A DNA stretch of 64,000 bases from Fistulifera solaris (GCA_030295235.1 AP026130.1:496001-560000); one strand, 5' to 3'; positions 1 through 10,442 are shown, numbered from the stretch's first letter. The notes: generated by a model not told the origin, from the letters alone. A program made the numbers and translations.

Positions 1-186
1 CTGCTCGACAGTCGGAGTATCCGTTCGCGCCATTTGCTCAACGCCACGTTTCAACCAAGCTTCGCTTCTGATCGGTTTGTTGCAATAAAACAACAAGCGA
101 GCAGTTTATAAAAAAGACCACATCCTGCTTTATCGACTGAAAGAAAATCCTTTGTTATCTAAAGTTTACCTAGAGTAAAAAAGGAC

Positions 187-920
187 ATGATGCACGCCAA
201 CAAAAGCCGAACCATGAAATTCGCAGATGAAAGCTGTAACGGAACTGAGTCATCGTCAATGGCTTCGTCCTTTGACGAATCGGATACGGATACTTCAAAC
301 GAAGACCGCTGGCTTGTTTCATCTTCGAAGACAAACCCATTACTGTCAAATCATAGCGAATCATCACGATCAGGGAGTATGTCAGTAACGGCTGGGGAAA
401 GGGCGACCCGTCATATCAGATCAAATGACTATTCAAGTGGGAATGCGATTCGGTCGCGCCTGTTAAACAAACTCGGATTCGAGCCAGCGGCCTCAAAAAG
501 ACCAATAAGTACCACAATATCCCACACTCCAAGTTTTCACGAGAGCAACGTTTTTTTGTCGACTTGAAGGGCGACTACGGAGTCCCAGACAAGAGCTCGG
601 TTTCCAAACATGATCGAAGTCTGAACTCGAAACGACGGATTGTATTTAATCCTGAAGTTAAAGTTCAGACAATTCCTTCCCACACTGATTTTTCTGATCG
701 CATTCGTCGTGTTATGTGGACGGACGCCGTGGAGATGGACGAAAACGCTGCTCGAAATTGCCTCGAATACACTGCCGAAGGTTGGGATTGGCGGAATGTG
801 CTCGATGACGAAGATATGATCGTAATAAATGGAGAAAAGATTCATCCAGTGCATTTTTCGGATGAAGAATGCAATTTGAATCGAGAGTTATCAGGTATCT
901 TGTCATCGCATCTACAGTAG
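187..920 (+). CDS. Conserved hypothetical protein, diatom-type AEGWDW family
   Basis: Function unknown. About 244 residues. The N-terminal half is Ser/Asp-rich and low in complexity, followed by a short RSRLLNKLGFEP segment. The C-terminal half holds a compact conserved-looking block: KRRIVFNPEVKVQTIP, then SDRIRRVMWTDA, then RNCLEYTAEGWDWRNV and finally GEKIHPVH. From memory, I associate this order of motifs with a family of hypothetical proteins common in diatoms; no enzyme or binding role can be assigned. The two halves lie in different frames that overlap at 564-567. One extra A in the A5 run at 495-499 joins them into 245 codons, so I treat this as one gene. The start is the first ATG of an ATG-ATG pair. 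Confidence 0.6.
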
Positions 921-1156
921 ACGAAAGTCGTAAGGCAACCTTATGAGCCTAGACGGAAAATCTTTTTCTGTTTCAGGAGTCGACATGTTAATAATGATAG
1001 AACTAGATTACAGAGTTACGATTAGTCGAAGGATGAATGTAAATGAGAGTAATTTTCAAAGACTTCAGCTAAAACGATGGCACCCGGAAGGCTCAATCAT
1101 GCCCCGATTTAGAATAAGATGCCACTTGCCCCTTGATCGACTGTTTTAAAAAAATC

Positions 1157-1432
1157 TTACGCTCGTAATTTGACAATATATATGTGCGATACATCACGAG
1201 CGACAATGTATCGCGTGGCTTGAAAACTAACTGTCATCCGGCTCAAGGAATCGAGCTTTAGGCTTCCTGCTTCTACCAGCATTTGGTACAGCAAAGCACA
1301 ATCTTTCTCACTCAGTGGACCACGAAGCAGATTGCCTTGTAAATCTAGAACGGCACTAGCTTGCTGTCCTGGAACAGGAGAGGCCTCGAGATCAAGGGCA
1401 GCGAAGTTTTCGCTGTTATTCGATCGATCCAT
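1157..1432 (-). CDS. LAMTOR4-like Ragulator subunit (roadblock-type fold), probably 5'-incomplete
   Basis: Small protein, about 91 residues from the ATG at 1432. The central stretch (ASAVLDLQGNLLRG, then the helix around LLYQMLVEAGSL, then MTVSFQATRYIVARDVSHIYIV and the end KLRA) follows the strand-helix-strand pattern of LAMTOR4, a Ragulator subunit that helps hold Rag GTPases and TORC1 at the lysosome. This is fold-level resemblance read by eye, not a search result. The frame stays open to about 1498 without an ATG, so a small upstream exon is possible. Other roadblock/LC7-type proteins are alternatives. Confidence 0.45.
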   Translation of the reverse strand: MDRSNNSENFAALDLEASPVPGQQASAVLDLQGNLLRGPLSEKDCALLYQMLVEAGSLKLDSLSRMTVSFQATRYIVARDVSHIYIVKLRA

Positions 1433-1948
1433 ACTTTGTAAAAGCTGGGTGTGTTGTTGACGTCCAGCGGCAAACTCCTGGACCACCTTCTCTTCTTCTT
1501 AAAGACTCTTTAAGACTCTTAGTCAGCTATTGTTGAATCAAACCTGTTGAGATGATAATTTATCTATAGTGCATTTTGTTTTTTGTTGTTGTTGTACAGT
1601 ACGGAGTACCCCGGAGTAATAAAAATGCAAAATGCACAAGCCAATTTTACGTAGTCCCTGACAGACGACACGACTTGCAGAATCAATCTTGGTTAGCAGG
1701 TCGCGCTATAGGGTTATACAGGAAACGCAAACCTTGGCGGCTAGCTAACGAAACATTGAATGCTGTTTGCTAGCAAGCCGATCACAGTCGTATTTGTTAC
1801 TTTGACCAATTACCAACGAATATACTCGTATCTCTTTCAAATGCAAACATCCTCGGTCAGGCGAGGGAGACAGGACTATTACTTCCATTTCATTCGAGAT
1901 TATAGCTAAGAAAATCCTCTTCTATATAATTTGCAAGAATGCTGCCGA
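1433..1948. other. Gene-free stretch; palindromic TACGGAGTA site
   Basis: This lies between the 5' end of the LAMTOR4-like gene and the 3' end of the acetyltransferase gene. It contains one exact TACGGAGTA at 1600-1608, followed directly by a related CCGGAGTA. It also has a short direct repeat around AAGACTCTT near 1501-1520. I see no convincing coding sequence. Confidence 0.4.
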
Positions 1949-2671
1949 CTATCTTAAAGAAAAAGATTCATCCATTTTCTCCAAATCATAACGATACCCG
2001 TACGCCGTATCCAACTTGTCTAATCCTTTCAAACGAGCCGCTTGTTCCAGCACCGCTACTCGCTGGAACCCAAGTGATTCCCAGAGCGCTACGGACGCCT
2101 CATTAGATTGAAAGACGAGATTGAAATAAGCCGATTTGTATCCCAGCTGGTGAGCCGCTTTCAGAAAGACTTTTCCCATGAGATGCGCTACGCCGCGTCG
2201 ACGATAATCGGGATGTGTAATGAATCCGCCATTGCAGATGTGGGAACATCGGCCGGGAAAATTGGGCTTGATGTAGAAACAACCCGCCACTTCCTTGGTT
2301 TCCAGACATCGCACCACGAACGCGGCGTGCGAAAGAAAATATCCTCGATACGCTTCTAGCGTTTCAAATTCCGATTCGAACGGCCATGATCGTCCCTCTT
2401 GAATGACATGATTCATCAATGTCATGCCGGCATTCCATTCTGATTCTTCAAATGGACCTACTTGAACGGGTGTCTCATCACGAAGTGTTGTATCGAAAGG
2501 AATCCAGTCTTTTAACAGAGATAATCCGGCATTACCATCCCCCGGTTCACCGGAATACGCTGTCGTCATCCATCGCCGTTTTAGGCCATGAAAATAGCCG
2601 GTTTTGGGTGCACGAGTTAGAATTCGAGGGACGTTTCGTTCGATGACCGAGAAAACGGTGGGAGCTATCAT
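1949..2671 (-). CDS. GNAT-family N-acetyltransferase, Mpr1-like
   Basis: 240-residue acetyltransferase. The GNAT core lies at about residues 70-230. The acetyl-CoA pyrophosphate loop is visible as HPDYRRRGVAHLMG, followed by the helix KAAHQLGYKSAYFNLV and the ASVALWESLGFQRV motif typical of the family. The preceding block GCFYIKPNFPGRCSHICNGG resembles fungal Mpr1-type enzymes that acetylate toxic proline analogues, but the substrate here is unknown. The first 40 residues are Arg-rich with few acidic residues, which would suit a mitochondrial presequence. The frame is intact from ATG to stop. It is divergent from the ycf34 gene across a 413-bp gap. Confidence 0.8.
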   Translation of the reverse strand: MIAPTVFSVIERNVPRILTRAPKTGYFHGLKRRWMTTAYSGEPGDGNAGLSLLKDWIPFDTTLRDETPVQVGPFEESEWNAGMTLMNHVIQEGRSWPFESEFETLEAYRGYFLSHAAFVVRCLETKEVAGCFYIKPNFPGRCSHICNGGFITHPDYRRRGVAHLMGKVFLKAAHQLGYKSAYFNLVFQSNEASVALWESLGFQRVAVLEQAARLKGLDKLDTAYGYRYDLEKMDESFSLR

Positions 2672-3084
2672 TCGAGTTATCTATCACACTACGGGGGAAG
2701 GCGTTTACAGTGAATAGAGGACAAAATTGTGATACGGCTGAAACTGCAGTGATGATTGATGATAACCATGTAAACACACGCGCCATGGCGGATGCCGATG
2801 CCTTTTTGCCTTTTTTGCGGACGACGAGCACGGCGAACCGAACGCGTTGCGACACTCCGCATAGTCAATAAAGGTGACGTCGAAAGCGCGAATACCAGTA
2901 CGTAGTAATAAGGTGGCTGCGCGTTTTGTTTTGTTGAGAAAAAGAACTCTTTTTGTTGCCAGTTGCCACACTCACTCCTCAAATAGGTCTAGTTTCTTTT
3001 TTTAATCTTTAGCTTTGCTAGAAATTCTGTTGTTCTTCTCACTGGTGACAAGCCTTTAGGCTCGGATAAGGTAAGCTAACAAAC
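2672..3084. promoter_or_regulatory. Divergent intergenic region, acetyltransferase / ycf34
   Basis: 413 bp between the start codons of two divergent genes, so it should carry both promoters. A TGACGTC bZIP-type core sits at 2875-2881. TGACGT elements are known CO2/cAMP-responsive elements in Phaeodactylum promoters; a role here is only inferred. Confidence 0.35.
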
Positions 3085-3579
3085 ATGCTGAAATGTCTCT
3101 GGATCGGAACACTACTTGCTTTCACAATCGACAGTGTGCAAGCGTTTTGCATTCCTCGAAGCACCAAAAGAAAATCATCTCTTTCCATGTGCATTTGCAT
3201 TGACTGTGCACGTGTGACCGACTGTGCAGCATACCATTTTGTCGAAAGCAAACATGAGCAACCGCATATGAACGAAAATCCGCAATTCACACCCCGCGAC
3301 GGAAGTCCGACCATTCATGTCAATGTACGAACGCACCGCAACGATGAGGAGATCCAGCGTATATGGAAGGAGCACAAAGAGGAAACGAGACGGGCGGAAG
3401 CTAAAGCTGGAGACGCGCAAGGAGAATTACGCGGTGAGACGGTGTATAACATGTCGCCTTCCACCACCATCGAGTACGATGTCGTAAAATGCGCAGATTT
3501 TGTGGAGGATAAGGGATGTTGGGTCCGGAATATGCCAGAAGAAATAAGGAAAGCCAATCCGCATTTCGTTCCGACTTAA
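3085..3579 (+). CDS. ycf34: Nuclear-encoded, plastid-targeted Ycf34 homologue
   Basis: 164 residues. The first 20 form a hydrophobic signal peptide ending VQA with Phe21 directly after it, the bipartite presequence type used for diatom plastid import. The mature part starts near Met35 with the Ycf34 signature MCICIDC (Cys36, Cys38, Cys41) and Cys47, then YHFVESKHEQPHMN and NPQFTPRDGSPTIHV. The C-terminal EYDVVKCADF is also a family block. Cyanobacterial Ycf34 is an Fe-S-binding thylakoid-associated protein linked to photosynthetic electron transport, and many red-lineage plastids still encode it. Here the gene sits among ordinary nuclear genes. No intron; the frame is intact. Confidence 0.85.
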   Translation: MLKCLWIGTLLAFTIDSVQAFCIPRSTKRKSSLSMCICIDCARVTDCAAYHFVESKHEQPHMNENPQFTPRDGSPTIHVNVRTHRNDEEIQRIWKEHKEETRRAEAKAGDAQGELRGETVYNMSPSTTIEYDVVKCADFVEDKGCWVRNMPEEIRKANPHFVPT

Positions 3580-3705
3580 GTTGTGCGGAAAAGAATCATA
3601 GACACACTAAAACGGTCGTCAGGATACGCTTTGTCTTTGCAAACATACACTATTTTAGTGTTTCTCTCTTGTGCTTTAGTTTTTGTTTTTCATTCTACGC
3701 TCAAC

Positions 3706-4335
3706 TTAGATATCATCAAAATCAATACCAATATCATCATCATCCGCATCACCCGCCATAGCCATGTCCACTGCCGTTTCATTGATTCGGGCCGTCTCGG
3801 GGAGTTCTCCATACTGTTTCAGGTTACGCGCTTCATCGGCCGAATACTTGTGTATAATGTCCACCTTTTCGTCTTGAAAGTCACGTTTCGCTACTAGTAC
3901 AATATCACCGGCTGTGATCCATACCTTCTTTCGCATCTTGCCACGAATATGGCCCAGACGAGTCACACCATCAAAGCAGAAACATTCACAACGTCCATTT
4001 CCCAACATTTTGACTACTTGCGCGTACTCTTGGCCTGAAGAAGTGTCAGAAGTCAGGCGGATGAAAAAGGAAAGAAAAACATGAAATAGGGGAGCAGAAT
4101 GATTGACACCTACCATCTTCCTTGAATTCAAGCTCTCGCTTGCTTTCTTCTCCGTCACCTTTTCCCCTTCGTCGATTCTTTCCTCCGTTTCCTGTTGGTT
4201 AGAGAATCAAAATGTGTTGTTCGTCAGTGATTTTCGTTCCTTACAAACGAAGACACGCGCGATGCTCTTTACAAACGAAAAGGAGGTGTCGCATCAGGAA
4301 CAATGCTCTCGTCACGCACCTTTCGGTTTCGGCAT
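3706..4335 (-). CDS. EIF1AX: Translation initiation factor eIF1A
   Basis: eIF1A binds the 40S A-site region, promotes scanning and start-codon selection, and works with eIF1, eIF2 and eIF5B. Three exons: 4320-4335, 4114-4191 and 3706-4034, with GT-AG introns at 4192-4319 and 4035-4113. Spliced, they give 140 residues beginning [17 protein letters not shown], then the OB-fold block [20 protein letters not shown] and [16 protein letters not shown], and an acidic tail [12 protein letters not shown]. Length and all blocks match the eukaryotic family. The first exon encodes only five residues plus one base. Head-to-head with eS8. Confidence 0.95.
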
Positions 4336-4852
4336 ATTTTCTGTCTATACTACGAGCAAATCAAAAGATGAGCCCCAACTATTGATTTCCTTTGCGACAA
4401 GCAATATCCTTTCTTCGGTTCTGGTGCCCTTCAGAGTTAGACAGATGATCTTCTCTATTATCAAGTCGACGAGCGCCTTCGAACTCGAACGCCGCACACG
4501 TCTTGACGTTCTCGGCCGCATTTGGTGGGAAAAACACAAACCGCATCTCCGTCGCGCCTTGGTTTGCGCGTTGCGTTGGGAAGAGCGGGCGAAGGACGTA
4601 CGCCGTCTGACCATCGTTAAAATATTGTACTTTCTGAATCTATAGTTTCGTGTACAAACAGTAGACACACACGTCCGCCTCACCAAACTCCTTACCTCGT
4701 TACTAAAAACAGAAGCTACGGCAGACCAAGGCGAGAGGGCCGAGGGAAACAATTGAAAGCAATCATCAACAACGTCGCGGAGCACCGTTGAGAATCCAAT
4801 CAGTTTGTTTGTATCCAGTTGTTCATTAATTGCTAAATAAAGAAGAAGAGCC
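4336..4852. promoter_or_regulatory. Divergent intergenic region, eIF1A / eS8
   Basis: 517 bp between the start codons of two translation-machinery genes. It must contain both promoters. Long open frames on both strands here and across eS8 (for example the minus-strand frame 4345-5157) look like shadows of a codon-biased gene. Confidence 0.45.
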
Positions 4853-5461
4853 ATGGGTATTACACGAGAAGGCCGCCACAAGCGTCGCGAAACCGGTGGA
4901 CGTCGCGAAAAGTTCCGCAAGAAGCGCAAGTTCGAACTCGGTCGCCAACCCGCCATGACCAAGATCGGTGAGGCCCGCATCCACCAAGTTCGTGGACGCG
5001 GAGGTAACCCCAAGTTCCGAGCACTCCGATTGGACAGTGGTAATTTTTCGTGGGGTACCGAAGTGTGCACACGAAAAGTCCGTGTCTTGGACGTTTCGTA
5101 CAACGCCTCAAATAACGAGTTGGTCCGCACCAAGACTTTGGTCAAGGGATCTATCATCGTGGTGGATGCTCACCCTTTCAAGGACTGGTATGAGTCACAC
5201 TATGGTGTGAAGATTGGCTTAAAGAAGAAGAGCGAAGAAGCTGCCACTGTCGATCTTTCCGGAAAGTCGGAGAAGACCGCCGCCAAGCTCAAGGCTCGTC
5301 AAGCCAACCGCACTTTGGAGCCGGCTTTGGATCACCAGTTCGCATCTGGTCGTCTTTACGCCAAGATTACCAGCCGACCGGGTCAAACTGGACGCTGCGA
5401 TGGATATATTCTTGAGGGCCCTGAACTTGCCTTCTACATGAAGCAAATGACGAAGAAATAA
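4853..5461 (+). CDS. RPS8: 40S ribosomal protein S8 (eS8)
   Basis: 202 residues, a normal length for eS8. It starts with [19 protein letters not shown] and continues with the family blocks [34 protein letters not shown] and [18 protein letters not shown]. It ends with [20 protein letters not shown], typical of the C-terminal region. It is part of the small ribosomal subunit. Single exon, intact frame, ATG in a strong context (GCCATGG). An AATAAA lies eight bases after the stop codon. C-rich third positions fit a highly expressed gene. Confidence 0.97.
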   Translation: MGITREGRHKRRETGGRREKFRKKRKFELGRQPAMTKIGEARIHQVRGRGGNPKFRALRLDSGNFSWGTEVCTRKVRVLDVSYNASNNELVRTKTLVKGSIIVVDAHPFKDWYESHYGVKIGLKKKSEEAATVDLSGKSEKTAAKLKARQANRTLEPALDHQFASGRLYAKITSRPGQTGRCDGYILEGPELAFYMKQMTKK

Positions 5462-5996
5462 AGTTCCAAATAAAAATTAGCAGTTTGTTTTTAACTACTC
5501 ATTTCACACATTCGCTGCATCGGTGTATTCTTGCGGTCCGACTAATGTCTAAACCGATCTAAAACTTTGTCATCCCTCGCAGCGAGGTCACGGTGAGGTG
5601 ATGAAACTAACTATAGCAGTGTACTTGTAGTACTAAGGTCAACGTTACTGTAATGATGATGATTCATGATAACTCATGATTAACTTGAGTCCCGCTATAA
5701 AGAAAATTGCGTCACGCTATAATATTTAGTCACGGTCACGAGCTGAACCCAGAACAAAAAAAGTTCAAAACAGCACACGCAAAATGGGCCATGGAATGAT
5801 TCGATTCGTATACGCAATCACAATAATCAAGATACGACGAATAACACGGATCACCGCTCATTGACAATCAGCGACCAAAAATCGAGCTGATCGTACAAAG
5901 TTTACCTCTTATTATTGACGGAACCCGAAATTCTGTCTCGGCCGGTAATTGTTTCTGTTGTTGACATTTTTACCGCAAACATTCGAGCGTTCGACG
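5462..5996. other. Gene-free stretch between eS8 and ATG3
   Basis: It holds the 3' end of eS8 (AATAAA at 5469-5474) and the presumed ATG3 promoter. Short TGATGATGATTCATGAT-like runs occur near 5654-5680. I looked for a C/D-box snoRNA pattern and found no D box. No coding sequence seen. Confidence 0.4.
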
Positions 5997-7013
5997 ATGA
6001 CTTCGGAATCTGGAACCGTAATGGGAAAGTTGCGTGGCTGGCGAGAGTATATGGCGCCTACTTTGAAAAAGACGGCGTTCCTTGAGAGAGGGGTATTGAC
6101 GCCAGAGGAGGTAAGAACACGAACCGTTATAGTCGATGAAAAGTAGGCTATCGCGTCTTTCTCATTTCATTCCGCTCGCATCTAGTTTGTTCGTGCGGGA
6201 GACGAGTTGGTATTTCGGTGCCCAGCTTGGAGTTGGGAACGAGGGTCAAATCCTCCCAAATCGTATTTACCCGAGGACAAGCAGTTTTTGGTAACTCGCA
6301 ATGTCCCCTGTCCCACCCGCGTCTCCGACATGGAAGCACAGCTGGGTCTCATTCAGCAACAAGCGCAAAACAATGACGACGACGACGATGACTGGCTTGT
6401 GTCTACTCTGGTGAAGCAAAATACTCATTCACTGGAAGATGAATTTGATATTCTAGACGAAGAGGGAGAAGTCGTGAAAAGTCATCCGAATGAGGAGGAA
6501 GAAAAGCCTGCAGAGGAGGAGGAGGGCGACGAGTATGCAGATATGGCGGATTATGAAGACAACAATGTGCTAGTGGATGACGATGCTGCCGCTCCATCGA
6601 CAGCTGGTGATACGAATTTGTTAAAAGTGAGAACCTACGATCTCAGTATCACCTACGATAAATACTATCAGACGCCCCGCGTGTGGATGGTCGGTCGTTC
6701 GGCCGAAGGTCAGCCATTGACTGGAAAAGAAATGATGGAAGATGTTATGACGGACTACGCCAACAAGACGGTCACAATCGAAGTGCATCCTCACGTCAGT
6801 GGCCCTCATGCCTCCATACACCCCTGCAAACACGGAAAAGTGATGAAAACAATTGTTGACAATCTAATGGCTGCACAGCAGCAGACGGATGGAAATGAAG
6901 AAGCAGGGCCGTCGATTGAGATGTATTTGTTTATCTTTCTCAAGTTTGTGAGCAGTATCATTCCGACGATTGCTTACGACTTTACCATGGAGGTGAACAC
7001 GGGAAAGAAGTAG
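5997..7013 (+). CDS. ATG3: Autophagy E2-like conjugating enzyme ATG3
   Basis: ATG3 transfers ATG8 to phosphatidylethanolamine on the growing autophagosome membrane. Two exons, 5997-6110 and 6186-7013, with a 75-bp intron, give 313 residues. The N-terminal membrane-binding helix (LRGWREYMAPTLKKTAFLERG) is followed by the E2 fold. The acidic flexible insert lies around residues 100-180. The catalytic block is ASIHPCKHGKVMK with the active-site Cys at about residue 252, then the FLKFV segment and the end motif IPTIAYDFTMEV. A WLVSTL sequence after an Asp run could be an ATG8-interacting motif. Intact frame. Confidence 0.95.
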
Positions 7014-7414
7014 TTATTCCATGGTAGCTAGTTGATGACACATTAAGTTGATATTAGTTGTTAGCAGTGCGTCTGGTCAGAATGTATAAACGAGATGCTC
7101 TAACTTTAGCTCGGATGTTCTTCGCTTGCTTCGCATTAGTTGCATCTTCATACCGGTACCCATTTACAGAGTTGAAAACGTGTTATGTGAGAAATTTGTT
7201 TTTTCGCGTATAGCCTTTTATCAACATGACCATGACGACATGCGACGATGGTGCGCACAAACGAAGTGTAAGCATAGTCATTCACTTTTCACCTACCAAT
7301 CCACGCCCGCGGATGAGATATATCAGAGAGAAGCTTTTTCGCCTTCATGATTGTATGAGTCAGCTTTTACCTTATCTACAACACTGATTCGACAAACAAA
7401 GTCTTTCATTCTTC
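7014..7414. promoter_or_regulatory. Gene-free stretch before mTERF; palindromic TACCGGTAC site
   Basis: Presumed ATG3 3' region and mTERF promoter. An exact TACCGGTAC lies at 7151-7159. A frame open from 7351 lacks an in-frame ATG and is better explained by the one-base discrepancy described under the mTERF gene. Confidence 0.35.
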
Positions 7415-8997
7415 ATGTGGCTGAGGTGGGTCGTCTTTCTCATATTTCCCTCCTCAACGCTAGTCAAATCCTTTCTTTTAATTCGGGGACACAGATACGC
7501 TCATACAAGAACAGTTGCTCTAGAAGAGCAACTACAGAAGACACATCACAAAATACCCGCACGAACCACAAGGTTCGTGGTTTACTCGATCATGTTCTAA
7601 ATCGATTGCATCAAGAATGGGATGAAACAAAATGGTCTCGATTGCGTAATTACTTGTATCGCAGTCAAGAAAAGTTGACCGAAGAGCAAGTCAAGAACGT
7701 GTTGGATTTTTTGTTGCAGCATTTGGACGAAACAGATGCAGCTCTTGTTTTGCAACAATCTCCGAGAATATTGCGTAAGAACGCCAAGACAAGCCTAGAA
7801 CCGACCTATCAGTTCCTGAAGGACCTCTACGGTGAATCGTTACTTTCTGTGGCTTTGAAACGAAACCCAGATCTTCTCCTTACTCGTGGAGCTGGTTATG
7901 ACGGGGGAGTCTTGGAGCTAGTAGAAGTTTTTCTGGCGGAAGAGTTAGCTTTGAGTCAACGACAAATCGCGACCATCAAAAAAGACTTTCCCGTCCTTTT
8001 TCAAACACCAGTGTCGAAATTGCTTTCAACAGTTTACTTGTTTCGCACTCGAATGGAACATCAAACGCACGAACAAGCCACTGTGGCAATCGCTAAAATG
8101 ATGCTGCTTCATCCTCAAATATTCATTTTGTCAGTCGAGAGCATAGAGCATCGCATTGAATTCCTCGTCAAAGAGTGCGGTTTAGACACGGACTCTATCG
8201 TTCGAAATGCGGGGTTCCTGTTGGGCCTGTCAATCGAGGAGAATTTGGAACCGAAATTGAAGTTGCTTTCGGCCTACATTCCCAACCGAGAAATGTTAGC
8301 CACTGCTTTGAAATCTCATCCGCAGATTCTTGGCTTAGCGCAAGATACTTTGCAGGCAAAGTTCTCGTACTTTGATCGAATTGATGCGGATTGTTTCGGA
8401 ACGAATTCAGTTCTCACAGCTGACGACTCTTTAGCCAGCCGCATTCTTTTGAGAGCTACACCAGTTCTTTCTCTTAGCCTGGAAAAGAATATTATACCGA
8501 AGATTGAGTTTCTTGCTAAAGTTTGGGGCATTGAGTCGTTAGATACATCCCCTCGTTCGCCCAGATTGTCGCTTTCCGAACAACTTCGACAATACCCTAG
8601 TATACTCAGCCTAAGCCTGGGTGGGAACATACGGCCCACAGTTGAGTTTTACAATCGAACGAGTTACATTGAACTGGACAGTAGCTGGCGGTTGCAGCCG
8701 TGGTCCATTTCTCTCAGGGGTCGCGACTTGGCCGCATCGCTATCCAACCGCTTACTGCCTCGATGGCATTTCTTCCACTCGAAACTATTTTCAAAAGAAG
8801 ACAGCAATGCACAGCGTGCAATGCAAAAAGGTCTTCCATTGCATATTCTCGTGTCGGCCACGGACACGACTTTCTGCGATGAATTCAATTTTGATGCGAC
8901 GGAATATAGCGTATTCAAGCGAGAGGCTATTCCGCGCTTGAAGTTCAGCTCCCAGTTCGACACGTGGGTAAAGACAGGGCGACCCATAGATGTATAA
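7415..8997 (+). CDS. mTERF-domain organelle nucleic-acid-binding protein
   Basis: mTERF proteins bind DNA or RNA in mitochondria and plastids and affect organellar transcription, splicing or translation. The body shows repeated two-to-three-helix units of about 30-35 residues with the Pro-containing signature, for example VLQQSPRILRKN, VALKRNPDLLLTR, LLHPQIFILSVE, ALKSHPQILGLA, LRATPVLSLSLEKNI and LRQYPSILSLSLGGNI. The chosen ATG opens a signal-peptide-like start (MWLRWVVFLIFPSS...LVKS followed by Phe20), suggesting plastid delivery. That start joins the body through the A4 run at 7550-7553 if one A is missing, giving 527 residues. Confidence 0.8.
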
Positions 8998-9215
8998 GCC
9001 TGTTTGCTTTTTCCTGCAACAACATGAATAATAAATTTGCGCGGATTCAATGAACCTAAATAGGCGACAGGAAAGCCTAGCCTACCAAGTTTTTTTGCTT
9101 ACCTCAAAACCAAACACCAGTACCACAGCGACGTTTTTGAATTTTGTCGTCACATTGAAATAAAAGTTCTGCCGTCGCGATCCGCAGAACATGACAACAT
9201 TAATGACCATGTATC

Positions 9216-10442
9216 ATGGTGGCTCTGAAGATTGTGCTGATAACATACGAGTTTACATATAGCCCGTTCAGTGGAAACGGCATCCTTTCACGCAGCTTGG
9301 TGCAGTCCCTCGAAGCGACTGGAGCTGAGATTACTGTTTGGTGTTGTCGTCCACATGCCGATGACCGCCAAGTTCTAGAAGAATCAACGTCGAGCTGGAC
9401 AGCCATTCCACTCACCCTCCCAGCCGACGTGCAATGGAAACGAGTAGACCATGAGTCAGGCTGGAAGCATTTCGTATTCACCAATCTTTCAACTGAATTA
9501 CAGAAACAACTTCTGCAAGCCGTCAACCGTGCCGATATCATCGCTTCTGTTGACTGGACTGGAGCTTACGCGCTGAGATCCTTACCAACCCCGAAAGTCA
9601 AGCCAGCAATCTACTTTAATTATAGGGTTTTTGCTCAGGGGGTAAAGGATTCTCAACTGCAGGAGTGGTATAATCAAATGGAAACCGAAGCTTTGCAATC
9701 AGCAGACCTAGTCGTCGCGCTTTCGCACCGTGACAAGATGTCTTTGATGAAGCTGGTGAGCAGCAGGGAGGTCGTAGTTTTGTTACCTCCCCTTCGTCAA
9801 GATATGGCTGCATTGACGGCACGAGATGAACCGGCACCATTACCTCCAGAGCTTGCGTGGGTTCGATCGATGTGCTTAGTAACATGCGTCGTTCGACTTT
9901 CGCCTGAGAAAGACGTCATGCGCTTCGTTCGATTCCTTAAATCGATTCAAGACTTGTTACAACAAGAAAAATGGACTGTAGTTCTTGCTGGGGCTCGAGC
10001 GGATCCGAGTTATGCAGATGAAGTGGAGTCCAGATTACGGATAGTCTGTCCCAACGCAGTTATTTTGACTCATTCGTTTCTCTCCCCGGCAACAATGGTA
10101 TCTATTTACCAGCGATCAGTTTTGAATTTCCACCCCTGTGCATATGACGCCTATGGGATGACCATCATTGAGGCGGGGGCTTGTGGAGTTCCGTCGGTCG
10201 TCTCGTCTGAAGGTGTAGGGGCATTGGACCTATTAGGAGAGAGCTGCATTCGAGTTGAGATGACTCAGCATGATGGGCTCAGCCTAGAATCAATAAGGAA
10301 GATAAGGCGTGTCCTTGCGGATGCATCAGAGCTGGAACGTATTGGGACGTCGGCAAAGAGCAAGGCTTTGGAGTGGGATGAGCAAGCATATGGTCAAGCA
10401 CTATTGTCACACATGAAGCTCAGAAACCCAAATGATTCGTAA
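9216..10442 (+). CDS. GT4-family glycosyltransferase
   Basis: 408 residues, GT-B fold. The N-terminal half starts with a strand (ALKIVLITYEFTYSPFSGNG) typical of the acceptor domain. The C-terminal half has the nucleotide-sugar domain: VVRLSPEKDVMRFVRFLKS, WTVVLAGARADPSYADEVES and the retaining GT4 motif around YDAYGMTIIEAGACGVPSVV, with the Glu pair of the E-x7-E motif represented by the IIEAG block. No signal peptide or membrane segment, so cytosolic. Donor and acceptor cannot be predicted. Single exon, intact frame. Confidence 0.85.
   Translation: MVALKIVLITYEFTYSPFSGNGILSRSLVQSLEATGAEITVWCCRPHADDRQVLEESTSSWTAIPLTLPADVQWKRVDHESGWKHFVFTNLSTELQKQLLQAVNRADIIASVDWTGAYALRSLPTPKVKPAIYFNYRVFAQGVKDSQLQEWYNQMETEALQSADLVVALSHRDKMSLMKLVSSREVVVLLPPLRQDMAALTARDEPAPLPPELAWVRSMCLVTCVVRLSPEKDVMRFVRFLKSIQDLLQQEKWTVVLAGARADPSYADEVESRLRIVCPNAVILTHSFLSPATMVSIYQRSVLNFHPCAYDAYGMTIIEAGACGVPSVVSSEGVGALDLLGESCIRVEMTQHDGLSLESIRKIRRVLADASELERIGTSAKSKALEWDEQAYGQALLSHMKLRNPNDS

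Noticed and set aside
4345-5157. 270-codon open frame antisense to eS8 and its promoter
   Set aside because: Arg/Ser-rich composition is what the complement of a C-ending, highly expressed ribosomal gene produces; no domain and the coding strand gene is certain.
5620-5700. Possible C/D-box snoRNA (TGATGA-like runs) downstream of eS8
   Set aside because: No D box (CTGA) or terminal stem could be placed.
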